Assembly: GCF_029227915.1 (NCBI RefSeq)
Contig: NC_079877.1
Location: forward strand, 14,958,851 to 15,022,850
DNA: 64,000 nucleotides
Reading direction: 5' to 3'
Source: Hydractinia symbiolongicarpus
Taxonomy: Eukaryota; Cnidaria; Hydrozoa; Anthoathecata; Hydractiniidae
Below the pieces are notes generated by a model that saw only the letters and a list, made by a program, of their open reading frames with translations, was not told the DNA's origin and did no database searches. How positions within the stretch are numbered: position 1 is the first letter of the stretch; every line of letters starts with the position of its first letter. Of this stretch, positions 30,437 to 40,190 are shown one piece after another. The position numbers were made by a program, and so were the translations under genes.

Positions 30437-31010
30437 CTTTAGTATCCGTATCGATATTGTTTAAATTTTTTCCTGCGATATAATGCCTACCTGTTATTAA
30501 ACCTACGCTGATTGGTGATAGTAGTGATCCGAACTTATAATATAGATCACATGTGAACCTTTGGAGTGCCGAGTTTAGGAACGGATCATTCTCCAGGTCA
30601 TCACTCAGAGCCTTTTGATTTTTTATACCTAGAGCTGCACAGGCACCCAGTGAGTACATGTGGATTATTGACTCCCCAAGAGACTTTACCATTTGACCGG
30701 ACAGTTTAGCCTCGTATATGGCGAAAAGTTTATCCATCTCATTATTCCCGAGCTTCCGGATCCCCGCCTCCGTATACATCTTCCCCAGATACAGGATACT
30801 ATTTCCGGTCAGCACGCACTCGAGCAATTTCCGTCTCTTCCCATCATCCTGGTCATCCTGTTCATCGATAAAAATTATGTTGCCAATTGCGTTTTCAGCC
30901 ATTTTCAATAGCGATAGGTATTTTTTAATACAAAAAAGGCAAAAACTAACCAATACCAGCAATAGCGCCACGGATATCGCCAGTAATATGAAATTTATAT
31001 ATTCTATCAT
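30396..31010 (-). CDS. 204-residue membrane-anchored Polinton protein
   Basis: A strong N-terminal membrane helix (about 7-29, LLAISVALLLVLVSFCLFC), then a mostly helical soluble domain with DEQDDQDDGKRR, LGNNEMDKLFAIYEAKL and an acidic serine-rich tail. I do not recognise the family. The coding end overlaps the 140-residue gene by 41 bases, a sign of tight packing. It lacks the His-Asp-Cys pattern expected of an adenain-type protease, so it is not the missing maturation protease. Confidence 0.65.
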   Translation of the reverse strand: MIEYINFILLAISVALLLVLVSFCLFCIKKYLSLLKMAENAIGNIIFIDEQDDQDDGKRRKLLECVLTGNSILYLGKMYTEAGIRKLGNNEMDKLFAIYEAKLSGQMVKSLGESIIHMYSLGACAALGIKNQKALSDDLENDPFLNSALQRFTCDLYYKFGSLLSPISVGLITGRHYIAGKNLNNIDTDTKDVGYSSSGDNEES

Positions 31011-31045
31011 GGTACTACAGTACTATGCTGTAGTTTTCCTATAGA

Positions 31046-31070
31046 TTTGTTACAAGAGTCTTGTAACAAA
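31046..31070 (-). terminator. Candidate 3'-end stem-loop after the packaging ATPase
   Basis: TTTGTTACAAG / CTTGTAACAAA, a perfect 11-bp stem with a 3-base loop, beginning 11 bases past the ATPase stop. The leader GGGCATTTTTT between stop and stem parallels the small SAP gene. Confidence 0.7.
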
Positions 31071-31081
31071 AAATGCCCATT

Positions 31082-31678
31082 CTAGCAAATCACGTGAGTT
31101 CGTGGAGATTCCATCCTCATGACTAAATGTGTATATTTGCCATCTTTCAGCCTTTCCTTAACCTTCTGTATCTCCGATGATTCAATGACATCATTCTCTT
31201 TGTGGATGGTTGCGAGATCATCCCTGTCCTTCGGATACCACACATATAACATTTTTGCCTGCCTTCGTAAGTTCTTCGGTATCGCGGTGTATGATTGTGT
31301 GAGTAGCCACATGGAGTGGTTTCGATGCCGACCGCTGATGGCCAGCTCCAGCAGTGGTTGCCTCTTTTTGTCCAGTTTCTCATCCGCGATGATGTCATCG
31401 ATCAGGAATAATGTTTTGTATCCGGCACAGAAATCCGTCATCTTTTGAATCCATTCGTACAACATACCCATGGGCTCAATTAGAATCACATATCTATCCC
31501 TCCAGAACCAGTTACTCCCCATATATGTCTTGTTCCATCTTAATGTTGGACATATAATCACAATGAAATCGAAGTGATCAAAGTATTCACTCTCCAGTAG
31601 TGTTACTACGCGTTTGGATTTTCCGCAGCCCGTTGGACCGACGAATAGTGCCGTGTGAGGATCTTTCATGTAGTCCAT
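31082..31678 (-). CDS. Polinton genome-packaging ATPase (FtsK/HerA type)
   Basis: A 198-residue ATPase. Walker A is G14-PTGCGKS-21, Walker B is LFLIDD (90-95), and the sensor-like segment SGRHRNHSMWLLTQSY (115-130) is typical of the A32-like packaging branch. Size and motifs agree with Polinton and virophage ATPases, which pump DNA into capsids. I start at the ATG at 31678, one base after the capsid gene stop (TAAGATG); an in-frame ATG at 31693 would overlap the capsid gene. The tight spacing suggests joint expression with the capsid gene. Confidence 0.93.
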   Translation of the reverse strand: MDYMKDPHTALFVGPTGCGKSKRVVTLLESEYFDHFDFIVIICPTLRWNKTYMGSNWFWRDRYVILIEPMGMLYEWIQKMTDFCAGYKTLFLIDDIIADEKLDKKRQPLLELAISGRHRNHSMWLLTQSYTAIPKNLRRQAKMLYVWYPKDRDDLATIHKENDVIESSEIQKVKERLKDGKYTHLVMRMESPRTHVIC

Positions 31679-31679
31679 C

Positions 31680-32999
31680 TTAATATAGTACATCCATAGT
31701 TTCACCGTTTTGAATATTTAATTGGGCATCCATGATTAGATATATGTAGGCGTTTAAGGATCCCGCGGTTTCGGCCGTCTTTTTAACTTGCAGTGTGATC
31801 CCCTTGCTCGCATTTTCAATCCGTCGGCCGGTCCCGTGCAGTGAGTTTTCATCTATGGTTCTGAAATCCAGCCATAGAGCATATTTCGTGGTTAGGTAGT
31901 CCGCGACCTTCACATCATGTAGTTGCAGATGTTTCTGTATTTCACCGGCGTTGCTGTCCTTTTGCTTGCCCTCTGCGAAATACTTGCATATTTCACCATA
32001 ATGCTCAAACGGCTGCATCCCCTGAGCGAAAAGTTGGTTAGGCTTACCCTCAACTATGGCGGATACCTTTTTGATCTTAGGATTGTAGAACCTACCGGTA
32101 TCTCGTTTGTAAGCTTTCTCTTCCTCAAACAGAACCAATATACCCTTCAGGGACTTGCACGGTGTATTGAATGACCAATTCCACGTTGTGTCCGACTTAT
32201 CCACCCTAATTTGTCTATGTCTCAGAAATCTGTCATAGAGTACGGCCATTTTTTCATATTCATTTGAGATGAATCTGGCGAGTGTCGGTTGTGTCACAAT
32301 CTCATATTTGAGAGATATGTTGGAGATTTTGTATTTAGCATCCGGCGCGGGTGCCGATGCGGCACCGGAAGGTTTGGTTGGTGTTGATAATACTACTCTA
32401 TCGTAATTGTTGAATGTTATCTCATAACACAGCCTATTACCTAATCCGGCTTGATAATATGGGATCGTACTATCCAACATTTCGAAATCTAGTGGTATGG
32501 TGAACTTGTTTTTTTATGCATCATAGATTGCTTTGTCCGCGACCTCCGATGTATCTTTGTCCGAGGCTCCAACTCTCAGTTTCATGCAATTTTCCGTGCA
32601 CCCATCACCGGATATGATACCCTGTCTGATTGAGTTTCCCTTCTCATGCTTTGTCAGCCATAAATCTCTGTAGCATCCGAAAAGATCAAAGTCATCAATG
32701 CTCAGAATCTCGGTACCCTCGAACTTGATAGCCAGCTTTTTAACAATTGCCCTCCCGATGTTAGAGACCAATGTTCTCTTCGTGTCGGCTTTTGACTCGA
32801 GATCAATGTCGAAACTTAGTTTCGAAGTACCCGGAACAATGACATCATCGTTACCTAAATTAGGGAACCTAATCAGGAGTAACTGGTTCTGATCAATCTC
32901 ACTTGGGTTGTGAGTGACAATTACTTTTTGATGCGTTCCTTTTACACCATGTGCGATTCTAAGTGAACGCTCTGGGTTTAACTTTTTCCCGTATTCCAT
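31680..32999 (-). pseudogene. Polinton major capsid protein (double jelly-roll), one internal stop
   Basis: The 440-codon frame is open except for one TAA at codon 162 (32514-32516); reading continues in the same frame on both sides, so this is a single nonsense change and not a frameshift. Both sides are typical of the hexon-like capsid protein: LLLIRFPNLGNDD and LFGCYRDLWLT before it, and FTIPLDFEMLD plus WNWSFNTPCKSLKGILVLFEE and a YALWLDFRT block after it. The mutated position lies just before the conserved FTIPLDF strand. Unless suppressed, this copy cannot make a whole capsid protein. The stop codon at the gene's end is one base before the ATPase start. Confidence 0.9.
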
Positions 33000-33040
33000 G
33001 CTATTCCATATTACTTTTATTTTATTTTACTTTAATTCGG

Positions 33041-33613
33041 TTAATGCTCGCTAGATGTATCCACCGTATCTCTTATGTGTAGAACAACTGTTCCCTTAAG
33101 ACCATCCCATAGCACCTTACCATTTTGACCCGTGGCTCTTATGGTAAGTGATTGAAGTAAACCTTTCTTTAGTTTCTTATATTGCGGATTTTTAGGTTCA
33201 ATATATGTAAAATTACCATACTCAGATATATGACGTGTCATCAGTTCGTTGCTATATTCACCATCTTCAAGGTTTAATGAATTATCCAATTCATTAAGAT
33301 TAAAATATAGTTCCGTTATACCCGCTAGATTCATTATTTTCACCAACTTAGGGTTTCTGACCAGTGATGTTGAGTTTACATCACCTCTCACGATTGAATT
33401 CAACTCCCTCCCGGTGTAGTACTGGCCCTTAGTTAAACTAATTGTGGTACTTCCGTCGGCTAGAAGTACATTTATTGGAGCTGCGGCTAAATATGTGACA
33501 TTATCCGAAAACACCTCCACGATCGCAACCTCCTTTGTACCACGTGAGTTGTCTATCGGGCGATACAAATAGATTGTCTTTTCACTATTTACGTCCTTTA
33601 TTGTGATATACAT
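33041..33613 (-). CDS. Polinton 190-residue protein, beta-rich, possible minor virion protein
   Basis: The protein is rich in predicted strand-like segments (MYITIKDV, TISLTKGQYYTGRELNSIV, ITELYFNLNELDNSLNL) and ends in GTVVLHIRDTVD. The position next to the capsid gene and the beta-rich character suggest a virion protein, perhaps single jelly-roll, but I do not recognise motifs strongly enough to call it. It is divergent from the 387-residue gene with only 38 bases between starts. The minus-strand start context CTCTAATATAATAATG resembles that of the 27835 gene (CTCTAAATAAAATAATG). Confidence 0.6.
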   Translation of the reverse strand: MYITIKDVNSEKTIYLYRPIDNSRGTKEVAIVEVFSDNVTYLAAAPINVLLADGSTTISLTKGQYYTGRELNSIVRGDVNSTSLVRNPKLVKIMNLAGITELYFNLNELDNSLNLEDGEYSNELMTRHISEYGNFTYIEPKNPQYKKLKKGLLQSLTIRATGQNGKVLWDGLKGTVVLHIRDTVDTSSEH

Positions 33614-33651
33614 TATTATATTAGAGATTGTGAATATATTTAAATCAAAGA
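33614..33651. promoter_or_regulatory. 38-bp divergent promoter region
   Basis: An AT-only-looking gap (atatttaaat core) between two divergent starts, too short for ordinary eukaryotic promoters on each side. This suggests leaders of very few bases. Confidence 0.4.
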
Positions 33652-34815
33652 ATGGATGACATTTTCAAATATAACCCGAATGCGGCATATAAGCCAAATG
33701 GAGGGCTGGATCTTCAAATATTGGGCGCTAGGGATCTGTACAAACAGGCCATTATTGTGTCTGAAAGTGGCTCTTTCCCCGCTTCCTTTCCTAATATTTT
33801 TACCAATTATGAACTTAGTCATAACGCGCAACGTATGAGAATTTGGAATGAGCAACCTTTTAGATTATGGCAAACCCAGCTAAATTTCGCCACTTGGTGT
33901 GCTTCAAGTGCCTGTGGGGTAAGTTCGGAACACCTGAAGGATGGTAGATCTATGGTCAGGTCGATATATCGTTTTCATGTGTATTATCACATTAAACGAA
34001 TCATTAAGCGTCTGCAGACACCTCTGCCATTTGAGGATAGTTTCAATCGATATGACAATCCCTATTCGAATGAGGAATTTCTAAAAATCTGTGGTGAGTA
34101 TGATGTTGATTCCAACCCCATGAAATACAGAGGTCAGTACTTTTTCACTTCATATCAAAAAAGGCGTAAAGACTATCCAACTCCGGGGTTGAGTTATTTC
34201 ACTAACGACTCCATGACGCGGTGGATTGTGGAAAAATCCGATGGATTTACAAAAACGGGCCTTGTGAAGATCTCAAGCAGTGTTAGGGCCTATGCCATTC
34301 TTGTTCTTAGTTCTCAGGCCTCGGCACGCTCCTCCATCCTTGGTAATGATTCAAGTGCTCTGACCGCCCAAAGAGTTTTTATGAATAACCTTGAGGATAT
34401 TGTTAACCGTAGGGTCGATATTCAGGAGGACATTAAGCGTTATCAGAATACTCTAAACTACGCTTCAAGTAAGGTTGATTATTCCGTTGGGCAAGGTATT
34501 TATATGATACCTAGTGACATGAATCTCAGAATTAAGACGGGTGTGGTGGGTTACAACAACAAGATTTTGATATCTGGTGAAGATCTTACCATTGGTATTA
34601 ATCGAAAGGTCAATGTTATTGAATCACATAAAAAGATAACTAAAAAGAAGTCTGTAACCTCTGACCATCCTGATATCCATCCTGACCATCCTGATATCCA
34701 TCCTGATCATCCTGATCATCCTGATAAACACATTACTGTGCACCACGTGGATACTGCCTATAAACACATTACCAGTACTACGGGTGCTACCGGTGGCACC
34801 GGTGCTACACATTAA
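33652..34815 (+). CDS. Polinton 387-residue structural protein, candidate minor capsid
   Basis: I recall proteins with this core (FATWCASSACGVSSEHL, YRFHVYYHIKRI, SMTRWIVEKSDGFT and LSSQASARSSILGN) as common Polinton companions. Length and presence beside the capsid gene fit the minor capsid (penton) slot, but this is inference. The C-terminus carries a low-complexity tail: about four Asp-His-Pro-(Asp) units (DNA 34660-34730) then TTGATGGTGAT, a collagen-like surface-fibre-like end. The frame is intact. Confidence 0.7.
   Translation: MDDIFKYNPNAAYKPNGGLDLQILGARDLYKQAIIVSESGSFPASFPNIFTNYELSHNAQRMRIWNEQPFRLWQTQLNFATWCASSACGVSSEHLKDGRSMVRSIYRFHVYYHIKRIIKRLQTPLPFEDSFNRYDNPYSNEEFLKICGEYDVDSNPMKYRGQYFFTSYQKRRKDYPTPGLSYFTNDSMTRWIVEKSDGFTKTGLVKISSSVRAYAILVLSSQASARSSILGNDSSALTAQRVFMNNLEDIVNRRVDIQEDIKRYQNTLNYASSKVDYSVGQGIYMIPSDMNLRIKTGVVGYNNKILISGEDLTIGINRKVNVIESHKKITKKKSVTSDHPDIHPDHPDIHPDHPDHPDKHITVHHVDTAYKHITSTTGATGGTGATH
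34660..34735 (+). repeat. Short tandem repeat encoding His-Pro-Asp units
   Basis: Repeats of 'catcctgat(atc/)' and 'catcctgaccat' in phase with the coding frame give repeated HPD(I/H) residues. Such repeats expand and contract readily. Confidence 0.75.
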
Positions 34816-34927
34816 GATGAGAAGATAGCTCTTATTTTATCTTTTACCGCAGCATTTGGTATATGGTATGCTTTCCGATAGAATCTTGAAAGTGGTATAA
34901 AGAGATATAATCGTGAATATAAACACA

Positions 34928-35263
34928 ATGGCTTTTCCAACAGTTGAAGAATTTGAACAAAACATAGAACAAGTTGCTCCAATCATAAAGTGGAGGGATC
35001 TACCTGAAAACGAGATTTACCTTGTTAAATCCGCGAAAGAGATAGAAATATCGGGACCTGGTGCCCTTTCTGAAAAATCTATGTATGCGGAGGTTCAAGA
35101 TAGAATGGCAAATAAATATAAGACATGGTTGCCCGCAAGACTTTGTGTTGAATTGAAGGATTATGGTTGGAAGGGCGATGCCTTTGTCAGATCAAATGGT
35201 CTCAAACAATCTCAAAAGAATCATCAAAATCGATTCTTCAGTTATGACATTATGTGGCGCTAA
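34928..35263 (+). CDS. Small Polinton protein, possible single-stranded-DNA-binding type
   Basis: A 111-residue protein starting MAFPTVEEFEQNI, with IIKWRDLPENEIYLV, WLPARLCVELKDYGWKGDAFV and a C-terminal SYDIMWR. The W-x2-LP-x-NEIY opening and short beta-rich build resemble OB-fold-like proteins found beside Polinton polymerases, but this is weak. The first in-frame ATG is at 34928. A stem-loop nearly identical to the one after integrase follows 18 bases after the stop. Confidence 0.6.
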   Translation: MAFPTVEEFEQNIEQVAPIIKWRDLPENEIYLVKSAKEIEISGPGALSEKSMYAEVQDRMANKYKTWLPARLCVELKDYGWKGDAFVRSNGLKQSQKNHQNRFFSYDIMWR

Positions 35264-35280
35264 CCTTGCAACATGGCAAT

Positions 35281-35307
35281 CATCTTTACTTGTTTCTGGT
35301 AAAGATG
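35281..35307 (+). terminator. Candidate 3'-end stem-loop after the last plus-strand gene
   Basis: CATCTTTAC / GTAAAGATG, 9-bp stem, 9-base loop; matches 26521-26545 at 24 of 25 bases. It overlaps the inner edge of the right terminal repeat, where the left repeat lacks the stem. Confidence 0.65.
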
Positions 35308-35610
35308 GTATTACCACACTGGCCAGAGGTCATTATAGACACATATCACTATAATTTATAGAGCACGGCAGGGAGGGTGGGTGGGGGCCCAGGGGACACG
35401 GCGGGGGTTGGGGGTTGGGGTGGGGGTGGGGGTTTTGGACGGATATCGTTGATTTAATGGATCATGATCCATAATTTGACGTGGAATGGTAAAGTGCTAA
35501 CGGATTTTATGGACTCTTCTATCGTTGATTTAACGTGGATGATCCATAATTTGACGTGGAATGGTAAAGTGCTAAGGGGTCTGTCCTAACATCCGCCTTT
35601 CCCTATCTCT
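35302..35610. repeat. Polinton right terminal inverted repeat
   Basis: Reverse complement of the left repeat with a few differences (mainly in the G-run tract). It carries an orphan copy of the polymerase C-terminal codons (ITTLARGHYRHISL at about 35311-35354) with no polymerase attached. Confidence 0.93.
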
Positions 35611-35616
35611 GATGTA

Positions 35617-38600
35617 TCAAATAGCCCAGCACGAATAGGTTCAAGCAGTCAAGCACACCTTTCTCGAATCTTATGTTTCCAAGAATTTCAAAGCTCTGAT
35701 TTATGTGTTATGCTTATCACATTACTGAGATAGAGTATGTACCACAGTTAGACCTATACAATGCAAGGAAGTGCTGACTGATAGATTGCCTTCGTGTTCC
35801 TAGTCTTGCTAAATCTTGCATTGTGTTATAAAAAGTCTCGTCTGGGAAAGCAATTTTATTAACATCAAAAGCGGCAAAGCTGACACTGCTTTGCTTAATC
35901 TTTACCACTTTTTTATAAGATACCAATTTATAAGAAACTGACTAGTTGCGTTCCAAAAAATTCAAGAATTTAGTAGTTGTAAAATTGTAAAATTTTTAAC
36001 TACGGAACTTTTTTCATGCATTCCTCCTATCAATTATTGGCATGCAAATGCATGTTTATTACCTGGTATATCAAGAAATTGACGAACAAATCGTAAAACT
36101 ATTTAAAAATTGACAAATGCAAGAAGTAGACTTCATTTTAGATGATGAGTTAAAGCCAAAAAATGGAATTGTTTCATCTTTTTCTGATATAAGTAGCTAT
36201 AAATGTATCTTTGTTCTGTCAAAATCATGTGTTTAATTGATTATCCTACCCATAGACACCGTGAAAATTAAAATATTTGTTGGGAAAGTTGTTCTAGTAA
36301 AACAACCTCAGAAATTTGAAAACGTGTACTGCTTGGCTTTTTGCTTAGTTTCTTAAAAAAATGAATATGTATAAATCATTTTTTCAAGGTACTGATGACA
36401 ATTTATCCTAACAATAGTTGTGTCCGTGAAATTAGTTTTGAAAAATGCATCCTAAAGATAAATTTTCAGGTATGCGCTTTTTTTATAGCTAACAACCGGT
36501 GAATTCCGGTTCTAGGCCTATTTTTCAAGCTTTTTTGGAACTGCTTTTATTTAATTTTATTGTTAGAAGACAGAACACAACTTTAGCACTCAGCTTTTGT
36601 TTGTTCTTATTTGCGCAGTTTTATCTTAATTTATCTCGGAATGTATGAAAAAGTGGCCCTTATTGATAGTAGTGCGATATAATTGCGTTAATAAAGAATT
36701 GAGTCAGAGAAAAGAAAGGACCACAGGTTATCGTTAACTTGGGACTGAGTTACAGAAGAATTTATATTTGAATTGTCCATATCTAATAGCAAAGTTCAAA
36801 CCAAGGTTGTTTTTTATTTTGCATGGAATAATTTGACCCTGCAGCTGTTATTGTGTTCTCATTTTTTGGCAAAAGCTGAAGGTCGTATGTTAAGAAATTG
36901 CCCTTATATATAATGGTGTATCGTGATTGCACGGAAACCAGATTTTTCTATAATGGCAAAGTCATAATATGAACTATAAAACTTTTATCAGCAGAAAAGG
37001 CGTGTACAAGCAATCATTTATGGTAGCAACAAATCAATCTTAGCAATTATATGCCTACGTTGTTTCTGATATAAATTGGATCAAAATGATGCTGGCATTT
37101 GGAAACGTCAGTATGCTATTTAGAATATAAACAAGTCTAGAAGTATAATTACTAAGCCAATTTTTGATAGCTTATCCTTCAACCTTGATATAAGATTTTA
37201 ATTAATCTGATTTCTAGGGAATATTTTTTATCTAGAATTAATATTATGTCAATAAGTTCAAATTTGTAATCATAACCAATCATTTAGCCTCTTTTGATAT
37301 AAGACACCCTTCGACTATGCATAACGTTTTGGTTAGTATGTTTTAAGTGCGACAAATTTTGGCTTTTTTTAACTTTCATTGGGCGCTAGTAAAAAAAATA
37401 TATATATATATAGTATCGAATTTTGTAACAAATATTTTATACTTCACGGGGAAAATTCATATTAAGGACGGGTGTATTATTGTAAATATTGTTTTATACA
37501 AATACGCCAGGTATAATTACATATCGTACTTGCTCACTTAAGCGTTTACCCTCTATTTAGCACCCCTATTTAATAAGCGCACACACTTTTTGTATTTTTT
37601 ATAAGCACCCTTTCCTGAATAAGCGCCCTTCTGGTATTAGCGGCCGTCTCGAATAAGCACCCAGGGGGGGGGGAGTTATTTGAATATATTACTAAAGCTA
37701 TTAAGGGAAAGCTTATTCGTAAGTTTGGAAAATTTGAAAATATCCATTTTACTGAGTTTTCAAAACAGTTTTCTTCCTAAAATCATCTACAACATAAAAT
37801 AAAATGTCACAATGTTTATATCTCTTGTTTAACCAGTTCGTTAAAAATTTTTTTTATTTCTTTACGCGAACATTTACGCTCAAGGACATGTTATTTATAC
37901 CTCTTATGTTCAGCATTCACTATACTTTACTAAAAAGAATGATTTAAAAAAAAATTAAACTAAGCGAATTATTGGTGACCTATTATTGGAGTCTTTCGAC
38001 GGTTCGAATACAAATTTTCTATAACCTGCCATAAAAATGTTACTTTTCTTAAGAAAAAAATTCTAGTAAGTGTTGTTGTGTAGTTCTTCTTGGAGATTGC
38101 TCGATTCATATAACACCGACGTGCCTACGTAATAACACAGCAGATTCCTTACCAGCATGAATGCAAAAACAGTTGATTGGATTAGATGGGATAAATCTGT
38201 CCGTGTAATTGGAGCTGTGTAGGTGTAGCATCGACATATATAAATTAATCCTTTACATTATAGTATTACATTTTATTAATATGTTTCAGATAGTGTATAC
38301 AATAAGCATTATGGATTGCCCATGTGAAATAACATGCCAAGTTTAACAAAAGCAAATAAAATTAATGTCAACAACAAAAAAACTACATTATTTTCGACGT
38401 TTCGGGTGTTCACACATCAATTTTCAAGCAATCAAAAACGTACAATGTTTTCCTAAATATACACAAGCTTAACAGCAACCATAGTTGCAGATTAAATACT
38501 AATTGTATAAATATCAGATAATAATGTTGTTATTTGGGACTATCCTGCATTATGAACAAACTCTCTTTAATCTCTAGCAAATACCGGTTGTTACCCCTTG

Positions 38601-38685
38601 AGGGTATACTAAAGCCATGCTCATCTCTTCAAATCAAAAAATACAAACATGAAACGATGCACTGCAATCCCTCTAAGGACTGTGT
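35617..38685. other. Gene-free host DNA
   Basis: No convincing gene. 37385-37412 is an (AT)n run. About 37565-37680 has repeated 'aataagcgccc/taagcaccc' words ending in a run of ten Gs, probably the end of a small DNA transposon. From about 38090 the sequence resembles 55930 onward (shared 'gctgtgtaggtgtag' block), the left edge of the segmental duplication. Confidence 0.45.
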
Positions 38686-39040
38686 TTAGAACTAAGCACA
38701 AAACTAAGCGCAACTAGGATGACTCCATGTCATGTGACGCGAGCAATCTTGATCACGTTCACAATCCTGTGGCACAGGATAAAATGAGCCGTGCATGTTT
38801 CCACCAACATAGCACCTTTCTCCGGAAGTCTAAATCAAATAAAACAGATAAGGTTAGATATTAAAAATTCCTGTAATAGTATAACAAAAAATTGAATTAC
38901 CCAAGATGCTCCGCAGTAACTCCATCAACCGTGATCATAACATACATACTTAATTTTATTACCATTTCGGAATACAGATCTTGTTCGCCACTAAAAAGCA
39001 GGCACATCAGCATTGACACAAACACATGAAACTTGATCAT
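38686..39040 (-). pseudogene. Decayed member of the eight-cysteine secreted peptide family
   Basis: This is the block-1 counterpart of the gene at 56731-57091. Exon 1 (38901-39040) begins with ATG and a signal-like segment, but a net seven-base loss near codon 18 shifts the frame, and the restored frame meets a TGA in place of the codon before the conserved WSYC. The GT donor (38899-38900) and AG acceptor (38830-38831) are intact. Exon 2 (38829 down) keeps TSGE, loses one tryptophan, and meets an early TAG just after the seventh cysteine. It is therefore a pseudogene. Confidence 0.88.
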
Positions 39041-40041
39041 GATGGAGACTTTAAAAAGCGTCTAAAATTTCAGTTTGAGAAAATTATTACTTAATCATGG
39101 AAACCGGACAGAAAACAAATGAAGTTTGCTTACCACGTCAGAATCCTACAATATGTTTATTATTGACTACACTGTGACTTTTTAATTATAAAACACCATT
39201 TATTCTCAATTTATTATTTCCAATAGGTGACATTTTATAATTTCGTTTGGCGTCTTTAAGGGAATACAGATAACACTTTTATAGCTGTATAAGATCATTA
39301 CTGAGCGAAAGAACATAATTAGCTTATTTCAATCAGTCACCATAATTCACTTTTCTAAGCTGCTTTGATCAAACGATCAGACAAAAATGTTACTGTAGTT
39401 GGATTTACGCAGCTTTCTTTTTTATAATCTGTTTCTTCATTTTTTGCATAAACATCGTTATTAGTGTCCATTGTCTCCATCTCTGATAAACATGGGTCAT
39501 TTAAAAATTGTATAAGCGGCTATCCCCTGCAAAAGAACAAATGCGTGTTGATACTGATAATTAACCAGCATTTATTTTTAATGTTTGGAATGAAAGATGT
39601 CAACACTAAGCTGAGATCATATTGGTTTAAAGCGGTTATTATTATTCTTAAATATTCCTACAGGATATAACATAAATTGCATGTTCACGTATCTTATAAT
39701 AACTTTATCGCAGTTGAGCAAAAAGCATAACTGAAATTAAACACTAATCCAACGAAAGCAGCATTCTCTCTAATTAACGGACACTCCTAATGACGGACAC
39801 CTCTGATTAAAGAAAAACTTCCATGACACCTGCTAACTTCTGCTGAAAGTCTGCTACAAAACATATATATTTATGAGCATTTTATTCTTAAATAGCGTAC
39901 ACCTGCAGAAAAAGATGCAACTGCTCTTTAAAAACATGTGTTTTTAAATGGACTTTTATTGTCGTTGCTATTTTATGAATTGCCGAATAGTAATGCCGAT
40001 AACTCCATTTTAAAAACAACAACAAAAAATCCCAAAATTCC

Positions 40042-40190
40042 ACGGTGGCGCGTGGCCTTGTGGTTACGGATTCGCTTCGTAATCACAGGGTCCGTGGTTA
40101 GGTCCACAGCGCGGGTATATTTAGCAAGTGCCTTTACGACAGCTACGGGTCAACCCATGTCATATGAGGGAAATTGGGTAGGTATTGTTA
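40042..40190 (+). repeat. tRNA-derived SINE
   Basis: A tRNA-like head with A-box-like GTGGCCTTGTGGTTA and B-box-like GGTTAGGTCC, followed by a body (TTTACGACAGCTACGGGT to AAATTGGGTAGG) that matches the minus-strand copy at 57822-57963. Confidence 0.75.

Larger units (their letters stand above)
19729..35610. mobile_element. Polinton/Maverick, nearly complete (about 15.9 kb)
   Basis: The element is bounded by ~308-bp inverted repeats and the 6-bp repeat GATGTA (19723-19728 and 35611-35616). One terminal A is shared or lost at the left end, so the left boundary is uncertain by one base. By eye it is richer in G+C than the host DNA. It carries the hallmark Polinton set: polymerase B, retroviral-type integrase, packaging ATPase, major capsid protein, a probable minor capsid protein and small membrane proteins. 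Polintons replicate with their own polymerase, insert with the integrase, and are thought able to form virions. Damage visible: one stop codon in the capsid gene and a tandem duplication at the polymerase 5' end. No adenain-type protease gene was recognised. Confidence 0.95.

Noticed and set aside
35163-35354. Open frame ending ITTLARGHYRHISL in the right Polinton end
   Set aside because: It is the terminal-repeat copy of the polymerase C-terminus joined to an out-of-frame reading of the preceding gene.
40042-40110. Functional tRNA gene
   Set aside because: The acceptor and anticodon stems do not form; A- and B-box-like words with a non-tRNA tail indicate a SINE.
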